Source: a virus. From it: DNA of 64,000 bases. A program made the position numbers and the translations under genes. The notes beneath the pieces are model-generated. The model was not told where the DNA came from. It ran no database searches and saw only the letters and a list, made by a program, of their open reading frames with translations. The stretch is taken from the IMG/VR virus record IMGVR_UViG_3300036766_002181, positions 62,001 through 126,000 of that record. One strand, given 5' to 3'. Of this stretch, positions 24,603 through 33,672 are shown piece after piece; position 1 is the first letter of the stretch; every line of letters starts with the position of its first letter.

Positions 24603-26716
24603 TAGTCTATTTCGATTATCTCGCCCTTTTCAATCACCATATAAGTATCCAAACCTGGAGCTTCATTGCTAAGAACAATCTTTCCAACAGGAACAATAAA
24701 TTCACCAGATCCGGTAGGCATAAGATTTGTATAACTTCCACTTGTTATAGTTGATAGATAAATTCTATCTCCTTCTAACCAAGTAGTTCCCTCTTGAAGA
24801 GAGGCGGTGATAAAGGCATCTCCTGCCCGTTGCACCTCACCAACAGACCCGGCAGCAATCGTGCCTGTCCATCCCTCGGGAATGGCTTGTGGAACAATTC
24901 CTAAAAATTTAGAACCCGTTGCATCATTTGCTATGGCAAGCATCATTTCGTGATTACCGCCTGGGGGCTCAAAAACTGCCTGACCCTCTGTAATTGAAAA
25001 AGCCATGCTGTTTGTTAGGGCAATCGGAAGCTTTGAAGTAAACAAATAATGTTTATAGAAGGTTGTTCCCCCGGCTATAACCGGATCATAAAACCAAAGC
25101 TCGCCATTTCTTGATTGAATTTTGGTTGCATCATCATTTCCTATGTTTAAAGCACCAGAAAATCTTACAGATCCGCCAAAAACAGGAATTCTGTCGCCAG
25201 ATGAACCAGAAGAAATTGTTCCTGATATAAAAACGTGTACATCCGAGCCTATGCTTTTTGCGCTAGTTTCTTTAATTGGTCCAATTACAACATCCTTATC
25301 TGTATAAAGAGACGAATCAACAGAGGTCCAACGAAAATCTGGCAAAGAATATTGCTCTGGCTTTAGATAATAAACATCTAGCAGATCCGTGTTGTTCATG
25401 CCTGGTGCTTCGCCAGTTCCTGCCAACCACCTGATGGTTCTAAAGGATTTTCCTGTTAAAAGGTAATCTCTGCCCTGTCTCTGTTCGCTTCCATTTAAGA
25501 AAAGCAAAACTGAAGATGGATGTTTTGGTGTAAAACTAAGAAATGTACCTAGATTTTGGTCAATGCCAAAAATAGTTTCTGAATCTATTCTTTCTTGGAC
25601 AAGGCCCACATTTGAATCTGCTTGAAAATAAAAGGCCGTTAATATATCGCTTGAAGAAAGCGGAGTTGCCGTGCCTGTATCGGCAAGCCATCTGATTGTT
25701 TGGTTATCTGAGCCTGTTAATAAATAATCCTTGGTTGATCCTTGCGCTTGATAAATTCCATTTAAAAACAATAAAACGCTAGAAGTAATAGGCACATCAA
25801 ATAAGGTTGCCACAAGGTCCACGTCTGAGCCGCTTAAAACGTCTTCTGTGGTTATTTGCTCTTGATTTATCTTTATTCGTTCTGAATCTGAGGCAACATA
25901 GTATACGTCAAACACGTCTGTCGCATCTACATTTTGAGCCACGCCAGAACCGTTGAGCCACCGAATTGTACGAAAATCTTCGCCAGAAGATGTGATGGTA
26001 TATTCTTGTCCATCTCCCTGAAGAGCATGCAGCCCATTCAAAAATAAAAGAACACTTCCAGTTGTTGCAGGATCAAATGAAAGCTGCGTTGGCAGATTGG
26101 CATCATTTCCATCATCTATAAGAGTTGATTGAATTTTTTCTTGTAGATTGTTAATGGTTAACGTATTAAATTCAACATTTTCTTGAGATTGCGAAACTTC
26201 TATTCCATGCTTTTGAACAAGAGTACGAAAATCTAAAGTATCCGTTGCCGATGCCGAAGCAAAAACCTCTGCTCCCTGACCGAGATTGATACCAGAAACA
26301 GGCTTAATTAAAACATCCAGATAACCATCAACCGAACCAGTTACATCCACATTGCCTATAAAATTATAAGATTCAGTATCTCCCTCAACCAGGGCTCCTG
26401 TTAGTTTAGTTTCAAGAGGATTTATAGAGCCTGAACCAAGGTTTAGATTTCCTGAAACGAAAACGTCTCCACCAAAAACAGTTACACCATGACTATCTGA
26501 TTCGTCTCTACTATTAACGGCTCCAGAAACATATAAAAACACATCAGAGCCAATGCTTCCAGAATCAAAGGCATTTGGATTAATTTGTCCTGTATTTGGA
26601 TTTAATCCATCCTCAGATTCAATTGGGTATATTAATATGCTTGCTCCGGTCCCCGTGGAACCCGAGCTTATAATCTTGTTAAGCTGTATTTGATCTGCAC
26701 GAAAATCGCTTGTCAT
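24602..26716 (-). CDS. Repeat-containing tail fibre protein
   Basis: 704 residues. Three tandem repeats of about 80 residues occupy about 205-450; each has SSVLLFLNG, a tyrosine motif (YTITSSG/YLLTGS/YLLTGK) and TIRWL...GTG or GSG, then a D-x-x-x-xYY/FYF element. They are flanked by twin FGGDVFVSGNLNLG and FGGSVRFSGALNIG segments on either side. The C-terminus is beta-rich (GTIAAGSVGEVQRAGDAF). This is a trimeric-fibre style of architecture in the virion appendage cluster. Confidence 0.7.
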   Translation of the reverse strand: MTSDFRADQIQLNKIISSGSTGTGASILIYPIESEDGLNPNTGQINPNAFDSGSIGSDVFLYVSGAVNSRDESDSHGVTVFGGDVFVSGNLNLGSGSINPLETKLTGALVEGDTESYNFIGNVDVTGSVDGYLDVLIKPVSGINLGQGAEVFASASATDTLDFRTLVQKHGIEVSQSQENVEFNTLTINNLQEKIQSTLIDDGNDANLPTQLSFDPATTGSVLLFLNGLHALQGDGQEYTITSSGEDFRTIRWLNGSGVAQNVDATDVFDVYYVASDSERIKINQEQITTEDVLSGSDVDLVATLFDVPITSSVLLFLNGIYQAQGSTKDYLLTGSDNQTIRWLADTGTATPLSSSDILTAFYFQADSNVGLVQERIDSETIFGIDQNLGTFLSFTPKHPSSVLLFLNGSEQRQGRDYLLTGKSFRTIRWLAGTGEAPGMNNTDLLDVYYLKPEQYSLPDFRWTSVDSSLYTDKDVVIGPIKETSAKSIGSDVHVFISGTISSGSSGDRIPVFGGSVRFSGALNIGNDDATKIQSRNGELWFYDPVIAGGTTFYKHYLFTSKLPIALTNSMAFSITEGQAVFEPPGGNHEMMLAIANDATGSKFLGIVPQAIPEGWTGTIAAGSVGEVQRAGDAFITASLQEGTTWLEGDRIYLSTITSGSYTNLMPTGSGEFIVPVGKIVLSNEAPGLDTYMVIEKGEIIEID

Positions 26717-26786
26717 ATCCGTAAAGTTAAATATGGCTAATACAGATACTAAATCAGACTATATTAAAACGAATTATTGATATTAA

Positions 26787-27455
26787 TCAAAGCCACAATC
26801 TGGTAAGATTTGCATAAGAAAAAGCTAAAAGCTTTTCTAATTCGGCCTTATCTAAGTTTCCCCTGGCCACATGATTAGAGGCCTTGGCCAGATTCCAAAG
26901 AATTTCTCTTTTTCTTGAATCTGAAATTCTTGAGGTTAGCCAGGTTAGGGCTACAAATCTTTCTCCCTTGACAATTGGCATAATTTGATGTTCTAAAAAA
27001 GATGAAAATACAACTGCCGTTCCTGCTGCTGGTTTAAAAGTAGAATTGACCGAGCCAAAATTAAAAACCATTTCGCCACCGTCATATTCTTCTGGCTCAC
27101 TAAGCAAAATAGAAACTGAAAGATCCCTTCTTTTTAACTTTCCTCTTATTCCCGAATCTACATGTAGGCCGTAATGATCCTTTGTTGCCGAATCATATCT
27201 TGATATAAAAGCTCTTTCTACTTCTTCTGGCCAGGCAATGCTAGAAAATGATGGAGTATTTCTTAATTTGTCCTCTACTAGATCTGATATTTTTTGGGGC
27301 GGCTTTAGCATCTGACTATTTTTCTTTTGACTCTTTGCTCCAAACCCGGCAGTTGTGGCACCCTCTGACCAGCTTTCTTTTGGCTCTAAACTTATGGCAT
27401 TTCTTACTTCTGAAACTTCGTTTTTTGTTAATAGGTCAATTAAAAATATAGACAT
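26787..27455 (-). CDS. PKHD-type 2-oxoglutarate/Fe(II) oxygenase
   Basis: 222 residues, close to the PKHD-hydroxylase size (about 225). Iron ligands are His98 and Asp100 (GLHVDSG) with distal His156 (LEHQIMP); Arg166 (GERFVALTW) binds 2-oxoglutarate. The C-terminal helical AKASNHVARGNLDKAE tail also fits bacterial PiuC/YbiX-like proteins. It lies inside the virion-protein block, so a substrate in fibre or tail proteins (hydroxylated Pro or Lys) is possible but unproven. Confidence 0.88.
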   Translation of the reverse strand: MSIFLIDLLTKNEVSEVRNAISLEPKESWSEGATTAGFGAKSQKKNSQMLKPPQKISDLVEDKLRNTPSFSSIAWPEEVERAFISRYDSATKDHYGLHVDSGIRGKLKRRDLSVSILLSEPEEYDGGEMVFNFGSVNSTFKPAAGTAVVFSSFLEHQIMPIVKGERFVALTWLTSRISDSRKREILWNLAKASNHVARGNLDKAELEKLLAFSYANLTRLWL

Positions 27456-27463
27456 AATTTTTA

Positions 27464-28210
27464 TTATTGACTAGTAACGATAAAATGGATTTTATTTGTC
27501 AGATTTGAACTAATTGTATTTGCAGATCCGCTAAGATTAAAGGATTCGTTTGTAAGCTCAACATTGGCAGTGTTGTTTCCAATCGAATCGTGTGCAGAGG
27601 CCCTGTATTCTATAGTTCCTGGTGTAATGGTATAACTTGCCGTATACGCTGATTGATCTGTCACATCGACTTCTCCGCCATAAATTGTAAACAATGAAGC
27701 CGTAAATGGACTATTTGTTTTGGGAGAACCGCCATGAAGAACCAGGGCCGGATAGTTTGGTGAAAGATCTGAAAATACTGCCCTATATCTAACCGCACCA
27801 GAAAATGGCGCAGAAACACCTACGACAAATTGGCCAGAAATTGGAAGGCTTAAACCAAAGGCATTAATATTTGAAGAACTATTTTCAGTTGGTTCCACAG
27901 AGAAAACAACAAAGGGATCGCCAGAGAACTCAAAATTGTAGTTTCCGGTTACAAAGGTTTCATTATCAAAGTAAACCAATCCTTCATCATACTCGGCATA
28001 CTTGACAATAACCACGCCCTGAAGGTCGTTGTCTTTTATTACAAAATAGTCCCTGTGTCTGTAGGTTTGATTTAAGTCAAATGAAATGCTCTTGGAAGAG
28101 TGGATATCAACAAAGTTTAATATTTTTGGTTTTTGTCTGTTATAAGAATATACCTTGCGCCAAATGTTTCTTTTTCCAGCATAACGAAAGTCTTGACCAT
28201 CTCCAGACAT
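27464..28210 (-). CDS. Putative virion protein
   Basis: 248 residues. The N-terminus (GKRNIWRKVYSYNRQKPKILNFVD) is basic, the rest beta-rich with many Ser/Asn/Thr (PISGQFVVGVSAPFSGAV, TASYTITPGTIEYRAS). No family recognised. Position between the oxygenase and a large structural gene suggests an appendage part. Confidence 0.5.
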   Translation of the reverse strand: MSGDGQDFRYAGKRNIWRKVYSYNRQKPKILNFVDIHSSKSISFDLNQTYRHRDYFVIKDNDLQGVVIVKYAEYDEGLVYFDNETFVTGNYNFEFSGDPFVVFSVEPTENSSSNINAFGLSLPISGQFVVGVSAPFSGAVRYRAVFSDLSPNYPALVLHGGSPKTNSPFTASLFTIYGGEVDVTDQSAYTASYTITPGTIEYRASAHDSIGNNTANVELTNESFNLSGSANTISSNLTNKIHFIVTSQ

Positions 28211-28256
28211 AGACTTAAGTATTTGTAGGGGCGTTTAATAAGAGGAATAAGGCTTA

Positions 28257-29954
28257 TTACTCTTGTCTTGGAACTATATTAAATCCAGATTTTGACAGGG
28301 CAATAAGCTGGGTATGAACATCTCCAAGTCTAGCCTTCGGTATCTTGTTTTTGTCCATAAATTTTAAGGCAATTTGTTCTAGCTCCTCAGAACTTTGTTG
28401 CTTAAGCGGTTCGGTTCCTGGAAGTGGCTTGCCTGTTGTCTGGCCTGTTGGCTCTACTCCTGCCTGTTCTGTGCCCTGAGTTGGTCTGGCAGGCTTTGCG
28501 CCGCCAAAGGCACTCTTTGCTGCCTGCTGTTGCTGGGATCTACCAGAAGGATCAATTTGAGACACTTCAGGAAGTTTTAATCCTGAGTCTACCTGATCTA
28601 TTTCATTTGCTGACAGGGCCGTAATTTCACTTGCAAATACATCGGGTGAAAGAATTTGTTTTCTAAAGTTAAGGAGTCTTCTTGTGACCGATCGCTTAAC
28701 CATGCTTATAACGGCTTTTGAAGTCTCTTCATATTTGTCACGGTCATCTATAGAAGGAGGCTGTGTCTCGGCCTTGTCTGTATCCAGGGCGCGGTCTACA
28801 GGATAGTCTCCCATTCTGCCCTTGATTGTTGGCCAGGCCTTTAGAAAGGCCTTTAATTCTCCATAGACGTTTAGGATGTCTGCCTCTACGTTTCTACCGA
28901 AAATACTTAAAAGTTTGTCCTTTGCGGCAGAACCTCTTTGCGTCATCACGTCATTTATTTTTTTATTGATTGCATCAATCACTTGTTTTGTTTGCGGCAT
29001 GCGCTTTGCATAGGGAGCAAAGACTTGAGTTACTTTATTAAACTGGCTACCAAGATTTGTTAGCTTTTTATCATCAAGAACAAACTCTCCACCTGCCTCG
29101 CCAAGAAACTCCCTTTCTTTTTCTTCTTCTGTTGGCTCATCCCATTCCTTTAATATTTTTGCAATATCGCCATCAACAGATTCAACGGCATCTGCGGTAG
29201 CACTACCAGCATTGGCAGGAGGCTGCACTGTTGGCTCAGCGGGCGTAGATGATGGAGTTGCCTCTGCTGGTGGAGCCGGCTCTGCCGGCTCCACTTCTTC
29301 TGTGGCAACGACCATTGGAACCTTCCCGATTTCTTTAAGCCTTACCAACTCGTTATAACTTAGGCCCAGAAGTTGGGTTGCAATTCCAGGAGCATCAATA
29401 AAGGGTATTGTTCTAGATCTGTAAATTGCGCTAACAAATCTTTGCTCTTCCTTGCTGGGAACGAGGGCAAAGGTAAAGGCATCCTTTATTGCCTTTGGAT
29501 TATATTTTTCTGTGCCTTCTCCAGGTTGCAAAGAGTCAAGTCTAACGTCTGGGGAATTTTTTGGGGCCAGGAAAAGATGTGAAGATAATAGAACCGGAAG
29601 ATCTGAAGTAAAAAATCTGGAAAAGGCATTATAAAGAAAGCTTAGTCTCTTAAGCGTGTCAGAGGCCTTTTTTTCATTTACCTTGCCTGTTATAACCTTT
29701 TGAAGATCATCTTCTGCCGCATTAAGCTGGGCAGCAATCATGGGAATTTTTGTTTTATAGGGGCCGAAGGTTTCGTCAAACTTGGTTATGGCATTTATAA
29801 TACGCTTAACAGTTATTCTGTTTATTTGCTCATTAACCAAAATAACATTGTTTTCAACCCAACCATAGGCAGCCTTATCAAGGAGTTTTTTCTTGTGCTC
29901 AATGAATTTCTCATATTCCTCTCTGAGCAAGCCGCTTTTTTTAATTCCACTCAT
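28257..29954 (-). CDS. Large helical protein with internal duplication
   Basis: 565 residues from ATG 29954; GTG 29963 is possible. The two halves resemble each other: FGPYKTKIPMIAAQLNAAEDDL (about 45-66) aligns with FAPYAKRMPQTKQVIDAINKKI (about 310-331), each followed by a helical stretch ending in FSRFF or LKAFLKAW. Disordered Pro/Ala/Glu linkers (about 220-265 and 475-530) separate the parts. Probably a virion or head-internal protein; family not recognised. Confidence 0.55.
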   Translation of the reverse strand: MSGIKKSGLLREEYEKFIEHKKKLLDKAAYGWVENNVILVNEQINRITVKRIINAITKFDETFGPYKTKIPMIAAQLNAAEDDLQKVITGKVNEKKASDTLKRLSFLYNAFSRFFTSDLPVLLSSHLFLAPKNSPDVRLDSLQPGEGTEKYNPKAIKDAFTFALVPSKEEQRFVSAIYRSRTIPFIDAPGIATQLLGLSYNELVRLKEIGKVPMVVATEEVEPAEPAPPAEATPSSTPAEPTVQPPANAGSATADAVESVDGDIAKILKEWDEPTEEEKEREFLGEAGGEFVLDDKKLTNLGSQFNKVTQVFAPYAKRMPQTKQVIDAINKKINDVMTQRGSAAKDKLLSIFGRNVEADILNVYGELKAFLKAWPTIKGRMGDYPVDRALDTDKAETQPPSIDDRDKYEETSKAVISMVKRSVTRRLLNFRKQILSPDVFASEITALSANEIDQVDSGLKLPEVSQIDPSGRSQQQQAAKSAFGGAKPARPTQGTEQAGVEPTGQTTGKPLPGTEPLKQQSSEELEQIALKFMDKNKIPKARLGDVHTQLIALSKSGFNIVPRQE

Positions 29955-30070
29955 GTACACCACCAGGGTTAAATATTACCAAATTTATCTAAATTGGCTA
30001 AATAAAAAGCAAACACAATAATACATCTTGAATGGAATATCACATATTATTGATAAAAGGATTTGTCATT

Positions 30071-30334
30071 ATGAGCACACCACAACAGAAAAAGAACAAA
30101 ATCTCACTAGAAGTAGAGAGAACTCTCCATAAACACATGGATAGAGTCAAGGAAGGAACAATAGACTTCGTACATCTCTATATTCAAAAGAACAATATTC
30201 CCGTGGATCGTCCTTCCTTGGCAAAAATTCTTGACATTGTTAGACTTGCTCTAGACAGCGAGCATATGAATAAAATGGATATCTTCCTTAAGGATCTTGA
30301 TTCTGCTCTAACTTCAGCAGTTAAAGACGAGTAA
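30071..30334 (+). CDS. Hypothetical small helical protein
   Basis: 87 residues from ATG 30071, preceded by AAAGGA 9-10 bases upstream. Helical: EVERTLHKHMDRVKEGTIDFVHLYIQK. It runs divergent from 28257-29954 and leads a two-gene plus-strand unit. Role unknown. Confidence 0.6.
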   Translation: MSTPQQKKNKISLEVERTLHKHMDRVKEGTIDFVHLYIQKNNIPVDRPSLAKILDIVRLALDSEHMNKMDIFLKDLDSALTSAVKDE

Positions 30335-30354
30335 ACTCGCTAGTTATTTTAGCC

Positions 30355-31044
30355 GTGTCAGGAATTGATAATGATAAGATACAAATTCAACTCGTTGGTC
30401 AACAGAAATCAAAAAAATCATCTACTGTAGTTGAATTGCCTGCCGATGTTTCTTCTTCTTTTAATGTCGAACCTACTGTGACGCCGAAACCCGTCAATAT
30501 ACCGCTCGATAACCAAACTCTCTCTTCCAAGCAAGAGGTTATTCCAAATGTCCCCAAACAACATCAAGCCGATTATATAACGCATCTTATTGAATGCAAC
30601 TGCTTTATTCGTCAATTTAAAAATTCAACAAACCCGCCGAGTCATAAATTTATCGTTTTCAGCGAGCTTGATGAAAGCGCAAATGTTAAGCCAAGTTATG
30701 CCAAGTGTAACAACTGTGGGGCCGTTAGAAGAATAACAGAAATTTGTGTTTCACAGGCAGCACCCTCAATGAACGAAGATTCTAGATCCCTAGAAACAAT
30801 AGATGATATAAGACTAGAACTGCCACAGAATCTTATTAAGATTCTTGAGAAACACGAATGCGAGTTACATACCTGGCAGGAGGCCCGCTTTATTTTAAAG
30901 GCTGGGCTTTTTGGGAGGTTTGTTGTTTTGTCAAAAGAAAGAACAAAAGAGGATCTTGTTATTGGCAAAACATGCCAAATATTGGGAAATGATCTTTATA
31001 AAATTGAAAATTTTGAAAGAGACGAACGTGGGATTTCTTTTTAA
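30355..31044 (+). CDS. Conserved phage zinc-binding protein
   Basis: 229 residues from GTG 30355. A disordered N-terminal 70 residues precede IECNCFIRQF (about 79-88), HKFIVFSELDE and AKCNNCGAVRRITEIC (about 116-131), a split zinc-ribbon. The C-terminal half is helical (WQEARFILKAGLFGRFVV). The HKF-x-VFS plus CNNCG arrangement recurs in phage proteins of unknown role. Convergent end overlaps 31041. Confidence 0.65.
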   Translation: MSGIDNDKIQIQLVGQQKSKKSSTVVELPADVSSSFNVEPTVTPKPVNIPLDNQTLSSKQEVIPNVPKQHQADYITHLIECNCFIRQFKNSTNPPSHKFIVFSELDESANVKPSYAKCNNCGAVRRITEICVSQAAPSMNEDSRSLETIDDIRLELPQNLIKILEKHECELHTWQEARFILKAGLFGRFVVLSKERTKEDLVIGKTCQILGNDLYKIENFERDERGISF

Positions 31045-31346
31045 ATCTCTTCTACTTCGATTCCATTTTCTTCATTTTGTCTATCCTCGATAGCCTGACT
31101 TGCCCAAATCCTAACCTGTTTAGAAGCTTTTTCTAGATGCTCTGCTATCACAAGTAGCTCTTCTTCAAAGATATGGCGTTCTTTTTTGGAATCATTTCTA
31201 TCATAATAGGGATCAAAGTCCCTGTATTCAACATACTGTCTTCCGCTTGGAAGAGTTGATTTTACCAGGGTCCACTGATTTGGTATAACCGCTATTGAAT
31301 CATTTCTTCCAACCTTAGAACGTAGTTTTTTCTTGCTGTTATTCAT
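31041..31346 (-). CDS. Hypothetical small protein
   Basis: 101 residues from ATG 31346; the frame is open to 31376. Basic N-terminus, then WTLVKSTLPSGRQYVEYRDFDPYYD and a charged helix with LLVIAEHLEKASKQVRIW. A perfect TATAAT lies 7 bases upstream of the ATG (31354-31359), again placing +1 at the start codon. Confidence 0.55.
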   Translation of the reverse strand: MNNSKKKLRSKVGRNDSIAVIPNQWTLVKSTLPSGRQYVEYRDFDPYYDRNDSKKERHIFEEELLVIAEHLEKASKQVRIWASQAIEDRQNEENGIEVEEI

Positions 31347-31353
31347 GTCTTCT

Positions 31354-31359
31354 ATTATA
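31354..31359 (-). promoter_or_regulatory. Perfect -10 box abutting a start codon
   Basis: Minus strand TATAAT, with a poor -35 (TTAAAC) 17 bases upstream. Only 7 bases separate it from ATG 31346, so transcription would begin at the start codon. Confidence 0.5.
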
Positions 31360-31460
31360 CAACTAACATGAAACAAGTTTAAAATGTTTTAAGTTTTCCC
31401 GCTTCAACTTCATGTACGCACTATACTTTTTCTTATTTTTGGCTCATTATTAAATGAATC

Positions 31461-31766
31461 ATGGAAAATAATAACGACGTTATAGATCCGCTTTCTCCTT
31501 CGGGCCTGCTTGCAGACGAGCCAGAAGAGGGAGTGAAATATATCAATCCAAACATTGAAGTTAAACTTCCTGCCAACAAGAGAATGGAATGTAGAGAAAT
31601 TGTTAAAAAGATAAAAGACTATGGAATAAACCAAAGGCAGCTTGTCTATCTTGTTTATTTATTGGCCCTTGAGCTTGAAAACAGAGAAATGATGTTAACA
31701 ATAACAAAGACGGTTGGGGAACAGAGAAACAATGTTCCAATCTCTGAATTGATTATACCAGAATAA
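31461..31766 (+). CDS. Conserved phage helical protein
   Basis: 101 residues. An acidic N-terminus is followed by KRMECREIVKKIKDYGINQRQLVYLVYLLALELENREMM, a strongly helical block resembling small conserved proteins of large phages. Role unknown. An isolated plus-strand gene between minus-strand units; region 31377-31460 upstream shows only weak promoter-like sequence. Confidence 0.6.
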   Translation: MENNNDVIDPLSPSGLLADEPEEGVKYINPNIEVKLPANKRMECREIVKKIKDYGINQRQLVYLVYLLALELENREMMLTITKTVGEQRNNVPISELIIPE

Positions 31767-31789
31767 TTGGCATTTTGATCATCAAGATG

Positions 31790-32212
31790 TTATTTCTGTT
31801 GCTTATATTTCTTAGTGTTATATTCTTTCCAATAGATCCAACCACCATTTTCTGTGTGGAAGCCCCATTCTCTTACCTTTGGTCCCATTAGACAGACTGT
31901 GAGGGTTCCAGGAGACACAGAAACAATTGTATGAGCAGTACCCGCACCAATCAGGTTCAACCACCTGTGGGTTTCCAGGCCCGCCATTCGTCTTTCTGTA
32001 TACTGTCCTCTAAGAATAAGAGACAAAAAGGATACAGGATGATCGTGAAGATAGGGCTCGGGATCAGGGTGATTAAGCCAGTGCAAACAAATGGCAAACC
32101 ATGGAGTCTTAAACAGGTGCAACCTGGTGATATAGTTTGTTGGAACAAAGGTCCAACGCCAAAAGCACCAATTGGTTCCTGACTTATATTCTCTGTTTTT
32201 AAACATATTCAA
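31790..32212 (-). CDS. Cupin-like protein
   Basis: 140 residues. WCFWRWTFVPTNYITRLHLFKTPWF then PEPYLHDHPVSFLSLILRGQYTE (about 51-73) with His pairs and GAGTAHTIVSVSPGTLTV are the two cupin motifs of a small one-domain cupin. HDH and the later His could bind metal. Function cannot be assigned; sugar- or amino-acid-related enzymes are common in this fold. Confidence 0.65.
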   Translation of the reverse strand: MNMFKNREYKSGTNWCFWRWTFVPTNYITRLHLFKTPWFAICLHWLNHPDPEPYLHDHPVSFLSLILRGQYTERRMAGLETHRWLNLIGAGTAHTIVSVSPGTLTVCLMGPKVREWGFHTENGGWIYWKEYNTKKYKQQK

Positions 32213-32760
32213 TATTTTCCAAGAAGCATTCTTACCTGAAGATTCACAAGAGTCTTGCGCAAAACATTATTCCTAATAAAGCCCTGAACAATTGAATTTA
32301 AAACATGTGGCAAGCCTGGATCTGCTCGAAGTCCAAGAAAAACCCTTGTTCCCTTTTCTTGCTGATATTCTGATAGGGCAATCTTCCCTTCAAAAACAGG
32401 AACATTTCCTGATAATTTTCTTATTTCAATATCTACTGTTTTTTTATCAAAGCCCGTTCTTTTATTTACCTGAACCCGCATCCAAAGAATATCTTGGTAA
32501 ACCTTGGTTTCAAGATAACATTCACTTTTAGACAGTCCCACAGAACGATATATGTGCGGAAAAAGTTTATTATAGGATTTACAATCTCCAAGAATATCTG
32601 AAACCTCTTGAACAGAATGCCCTGAAATTGTAATTTCATCCTGTTCCCAGGCAGGAAATGGCCTCTCATCTATTGCCGGCTGTTGTTGCTGGGCCCAAAC
32701 AACTGCCGAGCACATCAAACAACAAGCAACGCCCATAATAAGAGACTTAAAATCGACCAT
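32209..32760 (-). CDS. Exported SRPBCC/START-like protein
   Basis: 183 residues from ATG 32760. A signal peptide (LIMGVACCLMCSAVVWA, about 9-25) ends before QQQQP. The mature part, ISGHSVQEVSDILGDCKSYNKLFPHIYRS then repeated amphipathic strands and a C-terminal long helix (LPHVLNSIVQGFIRNNVLRKTLVNL), matches the SRPBCC helix-grip (START-like) fold that binds hydrophobic ligands. A periplasmic lipid-binding role is possible. It overlaps the cupin gene and 32747-33043. Confidence 0.65.
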   Translation of the reverse strand: MVDFKSLIMGVACCLMCSAVVWAQQQQPAIDERPFPAWEQDEITISGHSVQEVSDILGDCKSYNKLFPHIYRSVGLSKSECYLETKVYQDILWMRVQVNKRTGFDKKTVDIEIRKLSGNVPVFEGKIALSEYQQEKGTRVFLGLRADPGLPHVLNSIVQGFIRNNVLRKTLVNLQVRMLLGKY

Positions 32761-33043
32761 ATCGAGTGTCTTCAATGTCATAACCAAGGGCAACAAGTCT
32801 GGTTGGCTTGGCGTCTCCCGGAAACAGGTATTCTACTTCGCCATAGGCACTGATCTGTGTATCAGATTTTTTATAAAGCCTTCCTGGAATTTGTTTGTCT
32901 AGTTTAGAAGACTGAAGAGAGCCATCTTCATTTATGAACTGAAGATAGTGAAGATAAAATTCTTTATAAAGTCCATTTGGTAGGCGGCGAAAAACCCGCT
33001 CAATGGAGGTATTCATTCTTGTTGCACTTCTGCCCGTAATCAT
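32747..33043 (-). CDS. Hypothetical protein
   Basis: 98 residues. NGLYKEFYLHYLQFINEDGSLQ and IPGRLYKKSDTQ occur; the latter resembles the PGxLY motif but lies at residue 52 rather than at the N-terminus, so membership is doubtful. ATG 33016 (residue 10) is an alternative start. It is coupled to the SRPBCC gene by a 14-base overlap. Confidence 0.5.
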   Translation of the reverse strand: MITGRSATRMNTSIERVFRRLPNGLYKEFYLHYLQFINEDGSLQSSKLDKQIPGRLYKKSDTQISAYGEVEYLFPGDAKPTRLVALGYDIEDTRYGRF

Positions 33044-33066
33044 ATTAAAAGTCTTTCTTTATTTGC

Positions 33067-33633
33067 TCAGTTGCTATCCACAAAAATATTCACGGTAAGA
33101 TCATAAAGCTCTTCGTTGGCAATAGGCTGTCTGCCAACAAAGGTTCTTAGGGAATGGGCTGTACTATTAAGTACATAATAGCCGTCACTAACTCTATGAA
33201 CTCCAAGTGGAAACAGGCCCTTAAGGCTAGTTAAAAGCGCCAGTCTGGTATCCTCTGCCCTGTTCCAGGTAGCAAAGTTTCCCCAAAGAAAACTTGCCTG
33301 CTGAAGTCTTTGTCCATTGGCTTGAAACCAAAAGTAAATCTGGCCCGGCTTTGTTGGCTCCTGGGAATAAAAGCTTGTTTTTTTGACCATCCCACCATTG
33401 CCATAGTTGCAGTTTCTTAAAATTTGGTCATCTTCATATACCTTCCAGGTGCCGCCCTGTTTTAAGCAGGTCTGTTCAACCTCTTCGACGGTTGTTTTTC
33501 CTACCTGGTAACCGGCGAATTTAACATATTCAGAATATGCTCTCTTGTTGTTTTGATCATTGGCAGAAACGCTACTTGCCGCCAGAAGTGCCAGGGATAA
33601 AATTATTGATATTGCCGATACGGTTTTGATCAT
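33067..33633 (-). CDS. Exported hypothetical protein
   Basis: 188 residues. Signal peptide MIKTVSAISIILSLALLAASSVSA with cleavage before NDQNN. AAAGGA lies 8 bases before the ATG. The mature protein has two Cys (EQTCLKQ, LRNCNYG) likely disulphide-bonded, and a YFWFQANGQRLQQASFLWG block. Periplasmic or secreted; role unknown. It is one of several exported products in this window. Confidence 0.65.
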   Translation of the reverse strand: MIKTVSAISIILSLALLAASSVSANDQNNKRAYSEYVKFAGYQVGKTTVEEVEQTCLKQGGTWKVYEDDQILRNCNYGNGGMVKKTSFYSQEPTKPGQIYFWFQANGQRLQQASFLWGNFATWNRAEDTRLALLTSLKGLFPLGVHRVSDGYYVLNSTAHSLRTFVGRQPIANEELYDLTVNIFVDSN

Positions 33634-33672
33634 ATTGTTTCCTTTGAATTAAAGAATTGTTGCTATAATTTA

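Noticed and set aside
24602-26716. CRISPR-like repeat array in the fibre gene
   Set aside because: The repeats are about 240 bases, coding and degenerate; they are protein repeats, not a CRISPR array, and no cas genes are present.
32747-33043. IPGRLYKK in 32747-33043 as a further PGxLY member
   Set aside because: The motif is in mid-protein and the second family element is missing, so it was not counted.
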